DNA from: Thiomicrorhabdus sp. Kp2 | GTDB lineage: Bacteria > Pseudomonadota > Gammaproteobacteria > Thiomicrospirales > Thiomicrospiraceae | Assembly (NCBI RefSeq): GCF_000478585.1 | Contig: NZ_ARWI01000001.1 | Coordinates: 1,178,001-1,242,000 of the forward strand | DNA length: 64,000 nt | Direction: 5' to 3' | Shown here: positions 25,091 to 34,307 of the stretch, in pieces | Layout of the letters: each line of letters opens with the position of its first letter | Numbering within the stretch: the first letter of the stretch is position 1 | Made by a program: the position numbers and the translations under genes | Notes under the pieces: generated by a model | Seen by the model: only the letters and a program-made list of their open reading frames with translations | The model's database searches: none | What the model was told of the DNA's origin: nothing

Positions 25091-27124
25091 ATGCACAGTT
25101 TAAACGAAAGACAACGCCAAGCCGTAAAACACATTGAGACCCCAGCCTTGGTTTTGGCGGGTGCGGGCTCGGGTAAAACGCGAGTTATCACAGAAAAAAT
25201 CGCTTACTTGATTCGCCAGTGCGATGTAAAGTCTCACAATATCTATGCCGTCACCTTTACCAATAAATCCGCAAAAGAGATGAAAGAGCGTGTTACCAAG
25301 CTATTAAAAAATGAGAATACTACGGGCTTAAATGTCTCGACCTTTCATAACTTAGGTTTAAACATTATTCGTCGTGAATATAAAGCGCTTGGCTATAAGT
25401 CTAACTTTTCGATTATGGATGCTGCTGATAGCGGGCAAATTTTAAAAGAGTTAATGCTTAAACAAACCTTAGACCCAGAAGTATTAGAAGGTGTTCAGTG
25501 GGATATTTCTAACTGGAAAAACGCTCATATTTCACCCGAGCAAGCATTAGAAAAAGCAGAAGATGCTCAACAACAAGCCCGTGCTATTTTGTACCAGGCC
25601 TATCAAAAACAACTTAAAGCCTATAACGCGGTCGATTTTGATGATTTGATTGGTTTGCCAGTAAAACTGTTTTCTGAAAACCCTGACGTGCTTGAAAAAT
25701 GGCAAAACCGTGTGCGTTATCTATTAGTGGATGAGTATCAAGACACTAACGCCTCACAATATGCTTTGGTTAAACAGTTAGTCGGTGTCCAAGCTCGTTT
25801 TACCGTGGTAGGTGATGATGACCAATCAATTTACGCTTGGCGAGGTGCGCAACCAGAAAACTTGGCGATGCTTAAAGAAGATTTTCCCTCTCTTGAACTG
25901 ATTAAACTTGAACAAAACTACCGCTCTACCAATCGAATTCTTAAATCGGCCAACCAACTTATTGCCAATAATCCACACGTATTTGAAAAAACCTTGTGGA
26001 GTGAGATGGGTGCAGGCGATCCTTTACGAGTTATCTCTTGTGCCAATGAAAACCAAGAGGTTGAGCGTGTGGTTTCTGAAATTATTGTGCATAAATTCAA
26101 GCACAAAACCAAAAATCGCGATTACGCCATATTGTATAGAGGTAACCACCAAGCCCGTTTAATGGAACGTGCGTTGCGTGAACAGAATATTCCTTATGTA
26201 ATATCGGGCGGTAAATCGTTTTTTGACCACGCTGAAATCAAAGATGTGATGAGTTATTTGCGCATTATCGTTAACCCAGATGATGATGCCGCTTTTTTAA
26301 GAATTGTAAATACGCCAAGACGTGAGATTGGTGCCAGCACCTTAGAAAAACTCGCCACCTACGCAACTGGCCGTGGCATTAGCTTATTTGACGCCACGCA
26401 AGAGTTTGGTTTAACCACCATTTTGTCGGACAAAGCTTTAAAGCGAGTGCAATATTTTGGTGAGCAGTTATTAGGTTGGATTCAAGAAGCCGATGGCGCA
26501 TCTGGCGAAGAAGTACCCTCTTTTGTGAAACAACTGGTTGAAAAAATAGAGTACGACAACTGGATACATGAAAATTCAAGTAACCCAAAAACCGCTGAAC
26601 GTCGCATTAACAATGTAAGAGATTTAATTCTTTGGATTGAGCGTATTGTCAATAAAGCCAAAGAGGAAGACGGGGAAGAAAAACGTTTAGAAACCATTGT
26701 GACGCACATGGCTCTAATGGATATGATGGAGCGAAATGAGTCTGAAAAAGAGCATGATATGGTGAGTTTAATGACCTTACATGCTTCTAAAGGGTTGGAG
26801 TTTCCGCATGTGTTTTTAATTGGCATGGAAGAAGAATTACTACCCCATAAACAAAACTTAGAATCACCAGGCCTGGAAGAAGAGCGTCGTTTAGCGTATG
26901 TTGGCATCACACGCGCACAACGCTCTTTAACCATGACTTATGCCACCAAGCGCCGTAAATATGGTGAAGATATGGCCTGTGAACCGAGCCGTTTTTTAGA
27001 AGAGTTGCCACCAGAATCGTTACAGTGGGAAGGCAAACCTGGGGTTGTGGTTTCTAAAGAAGAGCAGATGGAAACAGGCAATGCCCATATTGCCAACTTA
27101 AAATCGATGTTTAAGAAAAACTAA
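25091..27124 (+). CDS. rep: ATP-dependent DNA helicase Rep
   Basis: 677 residues of superfamily 1A. Motif I AGAGSGKTR (about 23-31), motif Ia VTFTNKSAKEM, motif II LLVDEYQDTN (about 213-222), motif III VGDDDQSIYAWRGA, motif IV LEQNYRST, motif V MTLHASKGLEF and motif VI YVGITRAQRSL are all present. Length and N-terminus match Rep rather than the longer UvrD. Rep moves 3'-5' on single-stranded DNA, clears protein roadblocks ahead of replication forks and helps restart them. A 9-base palindrome copy lies near 25593 and an 11-base one near 26866. It is followed 29 bp later by the alcohol dehydrogenase gene, with its own GGAG site. Confidence 0.94.
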   Translation: MHSLNERQRQAVKHIETPALVLAGAGSGKTRVITEKIAYLIRQCDVKSHNIYAVTFTNKSAKEMKERVTKLLKNENTTGLNVSTFHNLGLNIIRREYKALGYKSNFSIMDAADSGQILKELMLKQTLDPEVLEGVQWDISNWKNAHISPEQALEKAEDAQQQARAILYQAYQKQLKAYNAVDFDDLIGLPVKLFSENPDVLEKWQNRVRYLLVDEYQDTNASQYALVKQLVGVQARFTVVGDDDQSIYAWRGAQPENLAMLKEDFPSLELIKLEQNYRSTNRILKSANQLIANNPHVFEKTLWSEMGAGDPLRVISCANENQEVERVVSEIIVHKFKHKTKNRDYAILYRGNHQARLMERALREQNIPYVISGGKSFFDHAEIKDVMSYLRIIVNPDDDAAFLRIVNTPRREIGASTLEKLATYATGRGISLFDATQEFGLTTILSDKALKRVQYFGEQLLGWIQEADGASGEEVPSFVKQLVEKIEYDNWIHENSSNPKTAERRINNVRDLILWIERIVNKAKEEDGEEKRLETIVTHMALMDMMERNESEKEHDMVSLMTLHASKGLEFPHVFLIGMEEELLPHKQNLESPGLEEERRLAYVGITRAQRSLTMTYATKRRKYGEDMACEPSRFLEELPPESLQWEGKPGVVVSKEEQMETGNAHIANLKSMFKKN

Positions 27125-27153
27125 ATCAGCCCACTAACTGATTAGGAGACCAC

Positions 27154-28344
27154 ATGACAAACCCCATTACAAACTTTGAATTTGCCCCTATGCCTCATAT
27201 TCATTTTGGTTGGGGAATTCGTCATCAGCTTATTAAAACCTTAGCAAAGCAACGGCATACAAGCGTGGTGTTAATTACTGGTAAAACCATAGCACACCCT
27301 GGTGAGTTTGGGGATGAGCTTTATCAAAAGTTAAAGTTAACAGGCCTGGTAAAACACTTTATTATCTCGGGTGAACCCTCACCCGATATTGTGGATGAGG
27401 TTGTTCAGCAGTGTGATTCTGACACAGATATCGTTCTGGGTTTAGGCGGAGGAAGTGTGTTAGATGCCGCCAAAGCAATTGCGGGATTGATTCCAAGCCA
27501 AACCTCAGTCATGGATTATTTAGAAGGCGTGGGCGCTGGCAAGCCGTTTCACGTGGAAACTTGCCCGTTTATCGCCATTCCAACCACCGCAGGTACAGGC
27601 AGTGAAACCACTAAAAATGCGGTTTTATCTCGCATTGGTGAATTTAAGAAATCGTTTAGGGATAATAAATTACTCGCCAAAGAAGCTTGGTTAGACCCTG
27701 AACTTTTAACCACCTGCCCCAAAGAGGTGCTTTACTCAACAGGTATGGATGCCTTTACCCAGTTATTAGAATCGTATACAACTCTTAAACCCAATCCTAT
27801 GACTGACGCACTCGCTTGGAAAGGCATGATACTGTTTAAAGGTGCTTTTGAAGACATTAATAGTAGCGATAAAAAGCGCCAACAAAATGGTTACAGCAAC
27901 TTAATGCTTGCCGCCTCACTCTCTGGCACAACTTTGGCCAATGCGGGTTTAGGGGCAGTACATGGTTTAGCGGGACCCATTGGCGCTTTTTTTGAAGCAC
28001 CACACGGCATTGTCTGCGCCCGATTACTCGCACCAATCACCCAAGAGAATATCCTATCTTTACAAAAAGACACATCAGAACACGCAAAATTGACCTTAAA
28101 AAAATATCAACAAGTCAGTCAATTATTTAATTCTGAACTCAATGACGAAGCCCTTTTACCAGGCCTGGTAAAAACCTTACAACAATACGCCCAACAATAT
28201 ACACCGCAAGGTTTAGCTGAATTTGGACTGACCCAAGAGAACATATCCGTGGTGATTAAAAATTGTCGAAGTGGAAGCATGTTAGGTAACTCCGTAACAC
28301 TTTCTGACCATCAACTCAGGCAATCGATTGAAAACTCCCTGTAA
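27154..28344 (+). CDS. Iron-containing alcohol dehydrogenase
   Basis: 396 residues of the group III metal-dependent dehydrogenases. The NAD(P)-binding region contains LGLGGGSVLDAAKAIAG (about 96-112), and PTTAGTGSETTKNAV (about 143-157) is the family signature. The iron ligands sit in the Asp of STGMDAFTQLLESY (about 193-206), the two histidines of GAVHGLAGPIGAFFEAPHGIVCARLL, and a neighbouring residue. It probably reduces aldehydes or oxidises alcohols; the substrate cannot be read from sequence. Two palindrome copies are inside: a full one at 28158 encoding Pro-Gly-Leu-Val and an 11-base one at 27341. It is probably cotranscribed with rep but of unrelated role. Confidence 0.9.
   Translation: MTNPITNFEFAPMPHIHFGWGIRHQLIKTLAKQRHTSVVLITGKTIAHPGEFGDELYQKLKLTGLVKHFIISGEPSPDIVDEVVQQCDSDTDIVLGLGGGSVLDAAKAIAGLIPSQTSVMDYLEGVGAGKPFHVETCPFIAIPTTAGTGSETTKNAVLSRIGEFKKSFRDNKLLAKEAWLDPELLTTCPKEVLYSTGMDAFTQLLESYTTLKPNPMTDALAWKGMILFKGAFEDINSSDKKRQQNGYSNLMLAASLSGTTLANAGLGAVHGLAGPIGAFFEAPHGIVCARLLAPITQENILSLQKDTSEHAKLTLKKYQQVSQLFNSELNDEALLPGLVKTLQQYAQQYTPQGLAEFGLTQENISVVIKNCRSGSMLGNSVTLSDHQLRQSIENSL
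28158..28169. repeat. ACCAGGCCTGGT palindrome, full copy
   Basis: Copy inside the alcohol dehydrogenase gene, extended to TACCAGGCCTGGTA, read as Pro-Gly-Leu-Val. Confidence 0.9.
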
Positions 28345-28472
28345 AACAAAGACTTTAGCAAATAATTATAGGTATTTTTTCCTGTTTTTTCCTTTTAACC
28401 CCACTAAAAAAAAGTGTATGATTGGCAATAAATTAATCAAATCACTCAAAATAAATTATTGAGACGACGTCT

Positions 28473-29411
28473 ATGAAAATATTAAACAGCCTTTTAGTTA
28501 TCAGCTTGGTCAGTTTGCTTTCACCTGCAAATGCTGCAGAACAAAAACCACTCCCGCTTGATTACAATCCAGCAGGACAAGAGACAGAAGCACTTAAAAG
28601 CATTCCTAATGTGGATGCCAATCTTGTTGAAAACAGCTACAAAGACTTAGACCAAGATGGCGTGGCAGATAAACTCGATCATTGCCCTAATACCATATTA
28701 CATGTTGATGTCGATGCAAAAGGTTGTGAATTAGATTCAGACCAAGATGGTGTGTTTAACCGTTTAGACCAATGTCCTGATACAGCTCCAGGTGTAAAGG
28801 TTAACCGTTTTGGCTGTGAAGGTGATGAGGATAATGATGGTGTTTACGATAGCAAAGACCAATGTCCAGGAACACCCGAAGGCACCGTTGTTGATGAAGT
28901 TGGCTGTAAAACCATTGGCGATAGCGATAAAGACGGTGTAAACGATGCGGATGATTTATGCCCTGACACACCAGAAGGCACTGTTGTTAACACACATGGT
29001 TGTGAACCTAAAGCGGTCGCTTTAACAAACATTGTTTTTGACTCTTATGAACACGTAATCCGTGATGATCAAGTTGCCAAGCTCAAAAGTGATGTGGGTG
29101 TACTCAGTGAACTTAAAGAGGGTCAAGTCGTATTGATTACAGGTCATACAGATTGGCAAGCCAAAGCACCTGTTAACGAGAGACTTTCTTGGAGACGTGC
29201 CAACAGCACCAAAGACTTTTTGGAACAGCATCTAGATTATGAGACTAACCGAATCTATATAAATGGTAAAGGCGAAATGGAGCCTGTTGCCAGCAACAAA
29301 ACAGCGGAAGGTCGCCAACAAAACCGACGAATTGAGGTTCAGATTATCCCTAAAGATCAACTGCCTGCTGATGCGTTAACAACCATTCCAGAAGAGATGT
29401 TAGTTAAATAA
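28473..29411 (+). CDS. OmpA-family protein with thrombospondin type 3 repeats
   Basis: 312 residues. An N-terminal signal peptide (about 1-22, ending in ANAAE) is followed by an acidic linker with four Ca-binding thrombospondin type 3 repeats. These have the DxDxDG pattern, each ending in a CP...GC pair (about 55-175). A C-terminal OmpA-like peptidoglycan-binding domain (about 185-300) shows TGHTDWQAKA, LSWRRANSTKDFL and GRQQNRRIEV. The protein should sit in the outer membrane or periplasm and anchor to peptidoglycan; it lacks an obvious beta-barrel. It precedes the lap genes, and a strong terminator after it separates the units. Role in adhesion is plausible from context only. Confidence 0.85.
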   Translation: MKILNSLLVISLVSLLSPANAAEQKPLPLDYNPAGQETEALKSIPNVDANLVENSYKDLDQDGVADKLDHCPNTILHVDVDAKGCELDSDQDGVFNRLDQCPDTAPGVKVNRFGCEGDEDNDGVYDSKDQCPGTPEGTVVDEVGCKTIGDSDKDGVNDADDLCPDTPEGTVVNTHGCEPKAVALTNIVFDSYEHVIRDDQVAKLKSDVGVLSELKEGQVVLITGHTDWQAKAPVNERLSWRRANSTKDFLEQHLDYETNRIYINGKGEMEPVASNKTAEGRQQNRRIEVQIIPKDQLPADALTTIPEEMLVK

Positions 29412-29443
29412 CAACGCAGCTAAAAGCTATTTTGTAAGATGTA

Positions 29444-29473
29444 AAGGCAACCATTGGTTGCCTTTATTTTTTA
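29444..29473 (+). terminator. Intrinsic terminator after the OmpA-like gene
   Basis: AAAGGCAACC (29444-29453) pairs with GGTTGCCTTT (29457-29466) over an ATT loop, followed by ATTTTTT. It is a textbook Rho-independent terminator for the OmpA-like gene. Confidence 0.85.
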
Positions 29474-29493
29474 CAGTGGCTACACTTAATCTC

Positions 29494-30153
29494 ATGAAAA
29501 TGTCCCTCAAAAAAACCCTATCAATCTCTGTACTTCTCAGTGCAGTTTTAGCTATTTGGGTTTCAGCCGAGGAAACACCTAAGGTCGTAACCTTAAAAGA
29601 GATTGAGCAGACAAAAATAAAATATGGTTCACGGGCCGCTGTGCGTTTAACCGAATGGCAAGAACTGGTTGATAAAAATCAACATAAATCAGAAGAAGAT
29701 AAACTCGAGATTGTTAATGACTTTTTCAACCAGGTACGCTTTATTGATGACATTATTCATTGGCAAAAGAAAGATTACTGGGCCACTCCTCTGGAGATGC
29801 TAGCAACCGATGCAGGAGACTGTGAAGACTACTCTATCGCAAAATACTTCACCCTTAAAGCGTTAGGCGTTCCTGAAAGTAAACTCTATATCACTTATGT
29901 TAAAGCCATTCGCCTTAACCAAGCCCATATGGTTCTCACCTATTTTAAAACCCCTAAATCGATTCCGTTGGTATTAGATAACATCAATAAACGCATACTA
30001 GAAGCCAATCGACGAACCGATTTGGTTCCTATTTACAGTTTTAATGGTGACGGTTTATGGCTGGCTCGAGAGCGAGGTAAAGGTAGGTCAGTTTCTGGCG
30101 GAACAGCTAAACTAAAAAACTGGAACAGCCTATTAGAACGGCTAAATAAATAA
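29494..30153 (+). CDS. lapG: LapG-like periplasmic cysteine protease
   Basis: 219 residues of the bacterial transglutaminase-like cysteine peptidase family. An N-terminal signal sequence (about 1-24) leads to the periplasm. The catalytic Cys-His-Asp triad is visible as the Cys of DAGDCEDYSIAKYFTLK (about residue 111), the His of NQAHMVLTY (about 148) and the Asp of LVLDNIN (about 163). LapG cleaves the N-terminal retention module of large LapA-type adhesins, releasing the cell from a surface, and needs calcium. It directly precedes lapD, its c-di-GMP-controlled inhibitor, as in the Pseudomonas system. The earlier TTG at 29458 lies in the terminator and is not used. No strong ribosome site is seen. 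Confidence 0.88.
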   Translation: MKMSLKKTLSISVLLSAVLAIWVSAEETPKVVTLKEIEQTKIKYGSRAAVRLTEWQELVDKNQHKSEEDKLEIVNDFFNQVRFIDDIIHWQKKDYWATPLEMLATDAGDCEDYSIAKYFTLKALGVPESKLYITYVKAIRLNQAHMVLTYFKTPKSIPLVLDNINKRILEANRRTDLVPIYSFNGDGLWLARERGKGRSVSGGTAKLKNWNSLLERLNK

Positions 30154-30221
30154 TCGCAATTAATGAAAAAACAATAGGCTAAAATATTGGCCTAACACAC
30201 AAGTGTTAAAAGGATTTAGGT

Positions 30222-32165
30222 ATGAGTTTAAATAAACAAATGATTCTCTTCATAGCCACAATGGTAATCATCTTACTATTGGGTACTTTTACCTTAAATT
30301 TGAACAACACCAAGAACTTTTTACAGAACCAGCTTGAATCTCACGCTCAAGATACTGCCACCTCACTCGGTCTATCCCTTAGTAGTATTGAGAATCCTGA
30401 GGACATTTCCAGCATGGAAACCATGATCAATGCCGTTTTTGATCGAGGTTACTACAATCACATTACACTTACCGACATGGAAAACATTGGCCTATATAGC
30501 CGTGAAAACACCAAAAGTCTAGACTCTGTTCCAGACTGGTTTATTAATGCCATAAAACTAGAAGCCCCAGAAGCTCAATCACTTGTTCAAGCTGGCTGGA
30601 TTCCGATTGGAACCCTTAGTGTTCAAAGCCATACAGGATACGCCTATAAAGAACTTTGGAAAACAGCAATAAACTTACTGTTATGGTTTGGCCTTGCCGC
30701 GATATTCGCAATATTGGTAGTTATCTATACATTAAAAGTGATTCTCAAACCTTTAAAAGATATGGAAAAACAAGCCGAAGCCATTGTTAAAAAAGAGTAT
30801 TTAATTCAAGACCAGCTACCTTCAACCATTGAATTCAGACAAGTTGTCTCGGCAATGAATGCCATGGTCAATAAGCTACAGACGGTGTTTGAGCGTGATG
30901 CCAATAGTGCTGAAAAATTACAAAAAATGGCCTATCAAGATGGTGTTACAGAACTTAGCAACCGCCGCCATTTTGAAATGATTGTTGATACCTTGCTTGA
31001 CCCAAATGAAGATCTTCCTGAAGGGATAATTTGTTTAATTCGAGTCAATGAACTCAAAGAGTTAAATGATCAATTTGGGTATTTAGTGGGTGATAAGCTT
31101 ATGAAGTCTTTAGCCGACACAATGCGCACCTACCTTTCGTGTGAACATAGTCTCTTTGCTCGACTGAACGGAACGGAGCTTGTTGCAGTATTACCAGGCC
31201 TGGTAGCCTCAAAGATTACTGAACCAAGTCAACGCATCACCGATGCGTTACCTGCTATTTTAGAGTCTCTACAAGCCAAAGCTGCCAGTACCTCCATCTC
31301 TGTTGCTTATACCGATTATCAACCAGGCCAAAGTCGTGGCCCTATTCTTGGCCATCTGGATTTTGCGATTGAACAAGCAGAAAAGCAGGGTAAAAACTGT
31401 GTGTATTACTATAATACTAAGCAAAACCAAGAAAGTAATGAACATGCTTGGGAAGAGACCATAAACCAAGCGATTCTTGAAAAGCGCTTTATACTTTTTC
31501 AACAAAGCGCCTACGATAAAAACCACAGTGTCCATGACCAAGAGCTATTCATCCGTCTTAAAGACAGTGATGGAACAATCCGCTCTGCAGGTTATTTTAT
31601 GCCAGCGGTAGAACAACTTAACAAAACCGCTGAAATTGATCAGCTGGTTATTAATCTTGTAATACAACACCTAAAAACCCACATGGATACCGCTATTCTA
31701 GCTATTAACCTTTCTAAATCGGTTATAGAAGATAATGCTTTCCAGAAAAATCTTATACAAATATTAGCTAATCACGCAAAGTATACTCATAGAATGGCAT
31801 TTGAACTGCCAGAGCGTTTAATCAATGAACAAAAGGGTTTGGCTTGGCCATTAATTTCTGAGCTAAAGCAATTTGGTGTCAATATTGGTATTGATCACTT
31901 TGGAAGTCGACTTGGTAATATGCGCTACTTAAAAGACTTGCGCCCCGACTATGTCAAGTTAGACGCAGCTTTTAGCAAGGCAATTGAATCCGATGAACAA
32001 ACTCGCAATTACGTATCAAGCCTATGTGAACTTGCCAGCAGTTTAGATATTGATGTTATCGCTATGGCTGTTGAAAATGAAGCACAACTTAAAGCCTTTA
32101 ACCAACTTGGTGTGAACTATTCACAAGGATATTATTACGGTGCTCCGAGTTTATTAAATGAATAA
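30222..32165 (+). CDS. lapD: LapD-like c-di-GMP receptor with HAMP, degenerate GGDEF and degenerate EAL
   Basis: 647 residues. TM helix (about 8-25), a periplasmic LapD/MoxY-type domain (about 26-145) with the AGWIPIGTLSVQSHTGYAYKE segment, TM helix (about 148-170), HAMP, then GGDEF (about 230-390) and EAL (about 400-640) domains. The GGDEF motif reads NGTEL at 316-320 and is dead; the EAL domain lacks the EAL tripeptide (FQQSAYDK) and should not hydrolyse c-di-GMP. This is the LapD design: c-di-GMP binding in the EAL domain makes the periplasmic domain sequester LapG, so the adhesin stays on the surface. The gene overlaps the next by 8 bp. A full palindrome copy encodes Leu-Pro-Gly-Leu-Val in the GGDEF domain. 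Confidence 0.88.
   Translation: MSLNKQMILFIATMVIILLLGTFTLNLNNTKNFLQNQLESHAQDTATSLGLSLSSIENPEDISSMETMINAVFDRGYYNHITLTDMENIGLYSRENTKSLDSVPDWFINAIKLEAPEAQSLVQAGWIPIGTLSVQSHTGYAYKELWKTAINLLLWFGLAAIFAILVVIYTLKVILKPLKDMEKQAEAIVKKEYLIQDQLPSTIEFRQVVSAMNAMVNKLQTVFERDANSAEKLQKMAYQDGVTELSNRRHFEMIVDTLLDPNEDLPEGIICLIRVNELKELNDQFGYLVGDKLMKSLADTMRTYLSCEHSLFARLNGTELVAVLPGLVASKITEPSQRITDALPAILESLQAKAASTSISVAYTDYQPGQSRGPILGHLDFAIEQAEKQGKNCVYYYNTKQNQESNEHAWEETINQAILEKRFILFQQSAYDKNHSVHDQELFIRLKDSDGTIRSAGYFMPAVEQLNKTAEIDQLVINLVIQHLKTHMDTAILAINLSKSVIEDNAFQKNLIQILANHAKYTHRMAFELPERLINEQKGLAWPLISELKQFGVNIGIDHFGSRLGNMRYLKDLRPDYVKLDAAFSKAIESDEQTRNYVSSLCELASSLDIDVIAMAVENEAQLKAFNQLGVNYSQGYYYGAPSLLNE
31193..31204. repeat. 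ACCAGGCCTGGT palindrome, full copy
   Basis: Copy inside the lapD-like gene, extended to TACCAGGCCTGGTA, read as Pro-Gly-Leu-Val. Confidence 0.9.
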
Positions 32166-33864
32166 CCTATTAAAAAAAACTTTTATTTCCTCACATTACA
32201 CACCTTATCTTTTGCTATTTATTTTGGGGCTTATATTGAGTTGCAAAAGCTTAGCTGAAGATAAGTGGGGGCATCCGTTAAATACTCAAAAAACGGTTAA
32301 GCTGCAATTAAAATGGGAACATCAGTTTCAATTTGCGGGCTACTATATGGCTCAAGCAAAAGGTTTTTATAAAAAAGCGGGGCTTAACGTTGAGATTATT
32401 CCAGCAGAACCAAAAATAAACCCTATTAACGAGGTGCTAAAGGGCAATGCTGAGTTTGGTGTGGGCACGAGTGAATTACTCCTTAGCTACAATCAAAACC
32501 AACCTATCGTGGTTTTGGGCGTTATCTTTCAACATTCACCTTTAGGCATTGTTGCACTCGAAAATAATGGTATTGATACCATTCACGACTTTGTAGGCCG
32601 CAAAATCATGATTGAAGAAAACTCTTCTGAAATTGATGCCTACCTACAACAATCTCAAATAAAAAGATCACAACTGAATGAGCTTCCACATCACTTTAAT
32701 ATCAACGACTTAATAACCAAAAAAGTCGATGCTATGACGGTCTATACCACATCAGAAATTTATGAACTTGCTGAAAAGAATATAACGTATCGAATTTTTA
32801 CGCCAAGAATGGCTGGCATTGATTTTTATGGTGACAACTTTTTCACCACTGAAAACTTTTTAAACCAAAACCCAGATTTAGTTGAACAGTTCCGAAAAGC
32901 TTCAATTCTGGGTTGGAAATATGCGATGTCAAATATCGATGAAACTGCGCAATACATAAAAAATCATTACCCCACCATCAAAACGCTTGAGGCGCTCAAA
33001 TTTGAAGCCCAGGCAATGCAAGCCTTAATGAGAACTGACCTTATTGAACCTGGTCATATGAGCGAAAGTCGCTGGCAACATATTACATCAGTCTATCAAG
33101 AGCTTGGTCTCATACAAAACCCCATCCCTTTGGAAGACTTTGTTTATAAAAACAATAGAGTGCTCGACCGTCTAGAAAACAAAATCAACGATCTTATACT
33201 GGTTATTTCTGGCATTGCGGCATTAGTGCTGTTTACGCTGTTTTTAGCACGACGCTTTTATAGACTCAAAACCCAACTTAGAACCATGGTCAATCAATCC
33301 CCAATGGCTATTCTATTACTCTCTGACGAGTTCAAAATTATTGAATGGAATCATCAAGCTGAAAAACTTTTTGGCTGGTCCGAAAAAGAAGTTATCAATA
33401 AAAATATATTCTCTTTTTTAGTGCTTGATGCCAATAAAACAAAGGTCAAACACGGACTGAATAACGTTATAAACCAACAAAAGCCACTGCATATTGAAAA
33501 TAAAAACTATTGTAAAGATGGCCGTGAAATCACTTGTAACTGGGCGAATGCCCCTTTTAAAATTGATGATAAAAACTACCTAATTTGTATGGCTTTAGAC
33601 ATTTCCGAATTAAGAGATCTCAAGGCTCTTTCATTTAAAAAAGAGTTAAAAATCGCTGACGACCAAGGTGATACCCACCTTGCATTTTTAAACACATTAG
33701 TGCAAACAATGGCTCTTTGTCTTAAAATTTGGGAAGAGAGCACCTCTAAAACCAAAGTACAACTGGCTGAACAGAGTGGGCTATGGCGAGTCAGTTTAGA
33801 CGGAAGTACAGCTAAAACCCGCACCTTTGATAAATACCTTTCTATTAGACAGTATCCCAAGTAA
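32158..33864 (+). CDS. NMT1/THI5-type substrate-binding protein fused to a PAS domain, apparently frameshifted at the C-terminus
   Basis: 568 residues. An N-terminal hydrophobic segment (about 12-33) precedes a periplasmic NMT1/THI5-like domain (about 40-335), with KLQLKWEHQFQFAGYYMAQAKGFYKKAGL at its start split across residues 42-70. A TM helix (about 342-364) and a cytoplasmic PAS domain (about 370-485) follow. The domain order suggests a sensor binding a pyrimidine- or sulfonate-like ligand outside and signalling inside, but no output domain is left. The annotated frame stops at 33864, whereas the +1 frame at once continues with 41 plausible residues to 33982 (see separate entry). It overlaps lapD by 8 bp and so belongs to the same transcription unit. 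Its partner in signalling is unknown. Confidence 0.7.
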   Translation: MNNLLKKTFISSHYTPYLLLFILGLILSCKSLAEDKWGHPLNTQKTVKLQLKWEHQFQFAGYYMAQAKGFYKKAGLNVEIIPAEPKINPINEVLKGNAEFGVGTSELLLSYNQNQPIVVLGVIFQHSPLGIVALENNGIDTIHDFVGRKIMIEENSSEIDAYLQQSQIKRSQLNELPHHFNINDLITKKVDAMTVYTTSEIYELAEKNITYRIFTPRMAGIDFYGDNFFTTENFLNQNPDLVEQFRKASILGWKYAMSNIDETAQYIKNHYPTIKTLEALKFEAQAMQALMRTDLIEPGHMSESRWQHITSVYQELGLIQNPIPLEDFVYKNNRVLDRLENKINDLILVISGIAALVLFTLFLARRFYRLKTQLRTMVNQSPMAILLLSDEFKIIEWNHQAEKLFGWSEKEVINKNIFSFLVLDANKTKVKHGLNNVINQQKPLHIENKNYCKDGREITCNWANAPFKIDDKNYLICMALDISELRDLKALSFKKELKIADDQGDTHLAFLNTLVQTMALCLKIWEESTSKTKVQLAEQSGLWRVSLDGSTAKTRTFDKYLSIRQYPK

Positions 33865-33982
33865 TCCAAGATGGAAAAATGTCATTAATACCGCAAATTA
33901 CATTTTAAGAACTCTACCAGAGCACACTTCTTGCCATGAACTTAAACAATTAAAAAACAGCATAATTCCACCAAAAAACTGA
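33857..33982 (+). pseudogene. Probable frameshifted C-terminal tail of the NMT1/PAS protein
   Basis: A frame in the +1 register starts in the CCC at 33856-33858 and gives 41 residues beginning PSNPRWKNVINTANYIL before a TGA. The residues read naturally after the upstream end LSIRQYP, as if the open frame lost phase by one base at the C triplet. The reading is by eye; either a true frameshift, a sequencing slip in the CCC run, or programmed slippage is possible. Confidence 0.5.
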
Positions 33983-34307
33983 ATAATTCAAACCAATTAG
34001 TCAACTTTTTACCTAGTTTTTCCTCTTAAAAACTTCAAATTAATGAATTACTCTGCATAATAGGCTAATGTAAATAACCCTACTAAAACCAGTGAATATA
34101 TAAGAAAATCCTTATATATCTTTACCATGTGACGGTTATATATAAAATTAATGCATTCATATTAAACTTACTTAATACCTAGATGAGTATGCTAATATGC
34201 ATTTTGCAGTAATCAATACTGGATAGTTTTTTCCTTGTAAACTGAATTACATAACAAAAATAACAAAATAACAAAAGCCAAGAAGAATTTAGGATTAACT
34301 GGATTTT
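33983..34307. other. AT-rich intergenic region upstream of the type I secretion genes
   Basis: 325 bp without a gene. It holds the perfect 9-bp inverted repeat described separately, several TATAAT-like hexamers, and A-rich repeats of the type 'aacaaaa' just before the start codon. It is the likely promoter and control region of the secretion operon. Confidence 0.5.
34096..34119. promoter_or_regulatory. Perfect 9-bp inverted repeat upstream of the secretion operon
   Basis: ATATATAAG (34096-34104) and CTTATATAT (34111-34119) form a perfect palindromic pair over AAAATC. It could be an operator for a dimeric regulator such as the LuxR-type protein encoded downstream, or an mRNA hairpin. Position 190 bp upstream of the first start codon is compatible with either. 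No direct evidence decides. Confidence 0.35.

Noticed and set aside
25000-25191. An N-terminal extension of the methyltransferase gene to 25191.
   Set aside because: It runs antisense through the rep start and has no domain similarity; it would also leave no promoter space for rep.
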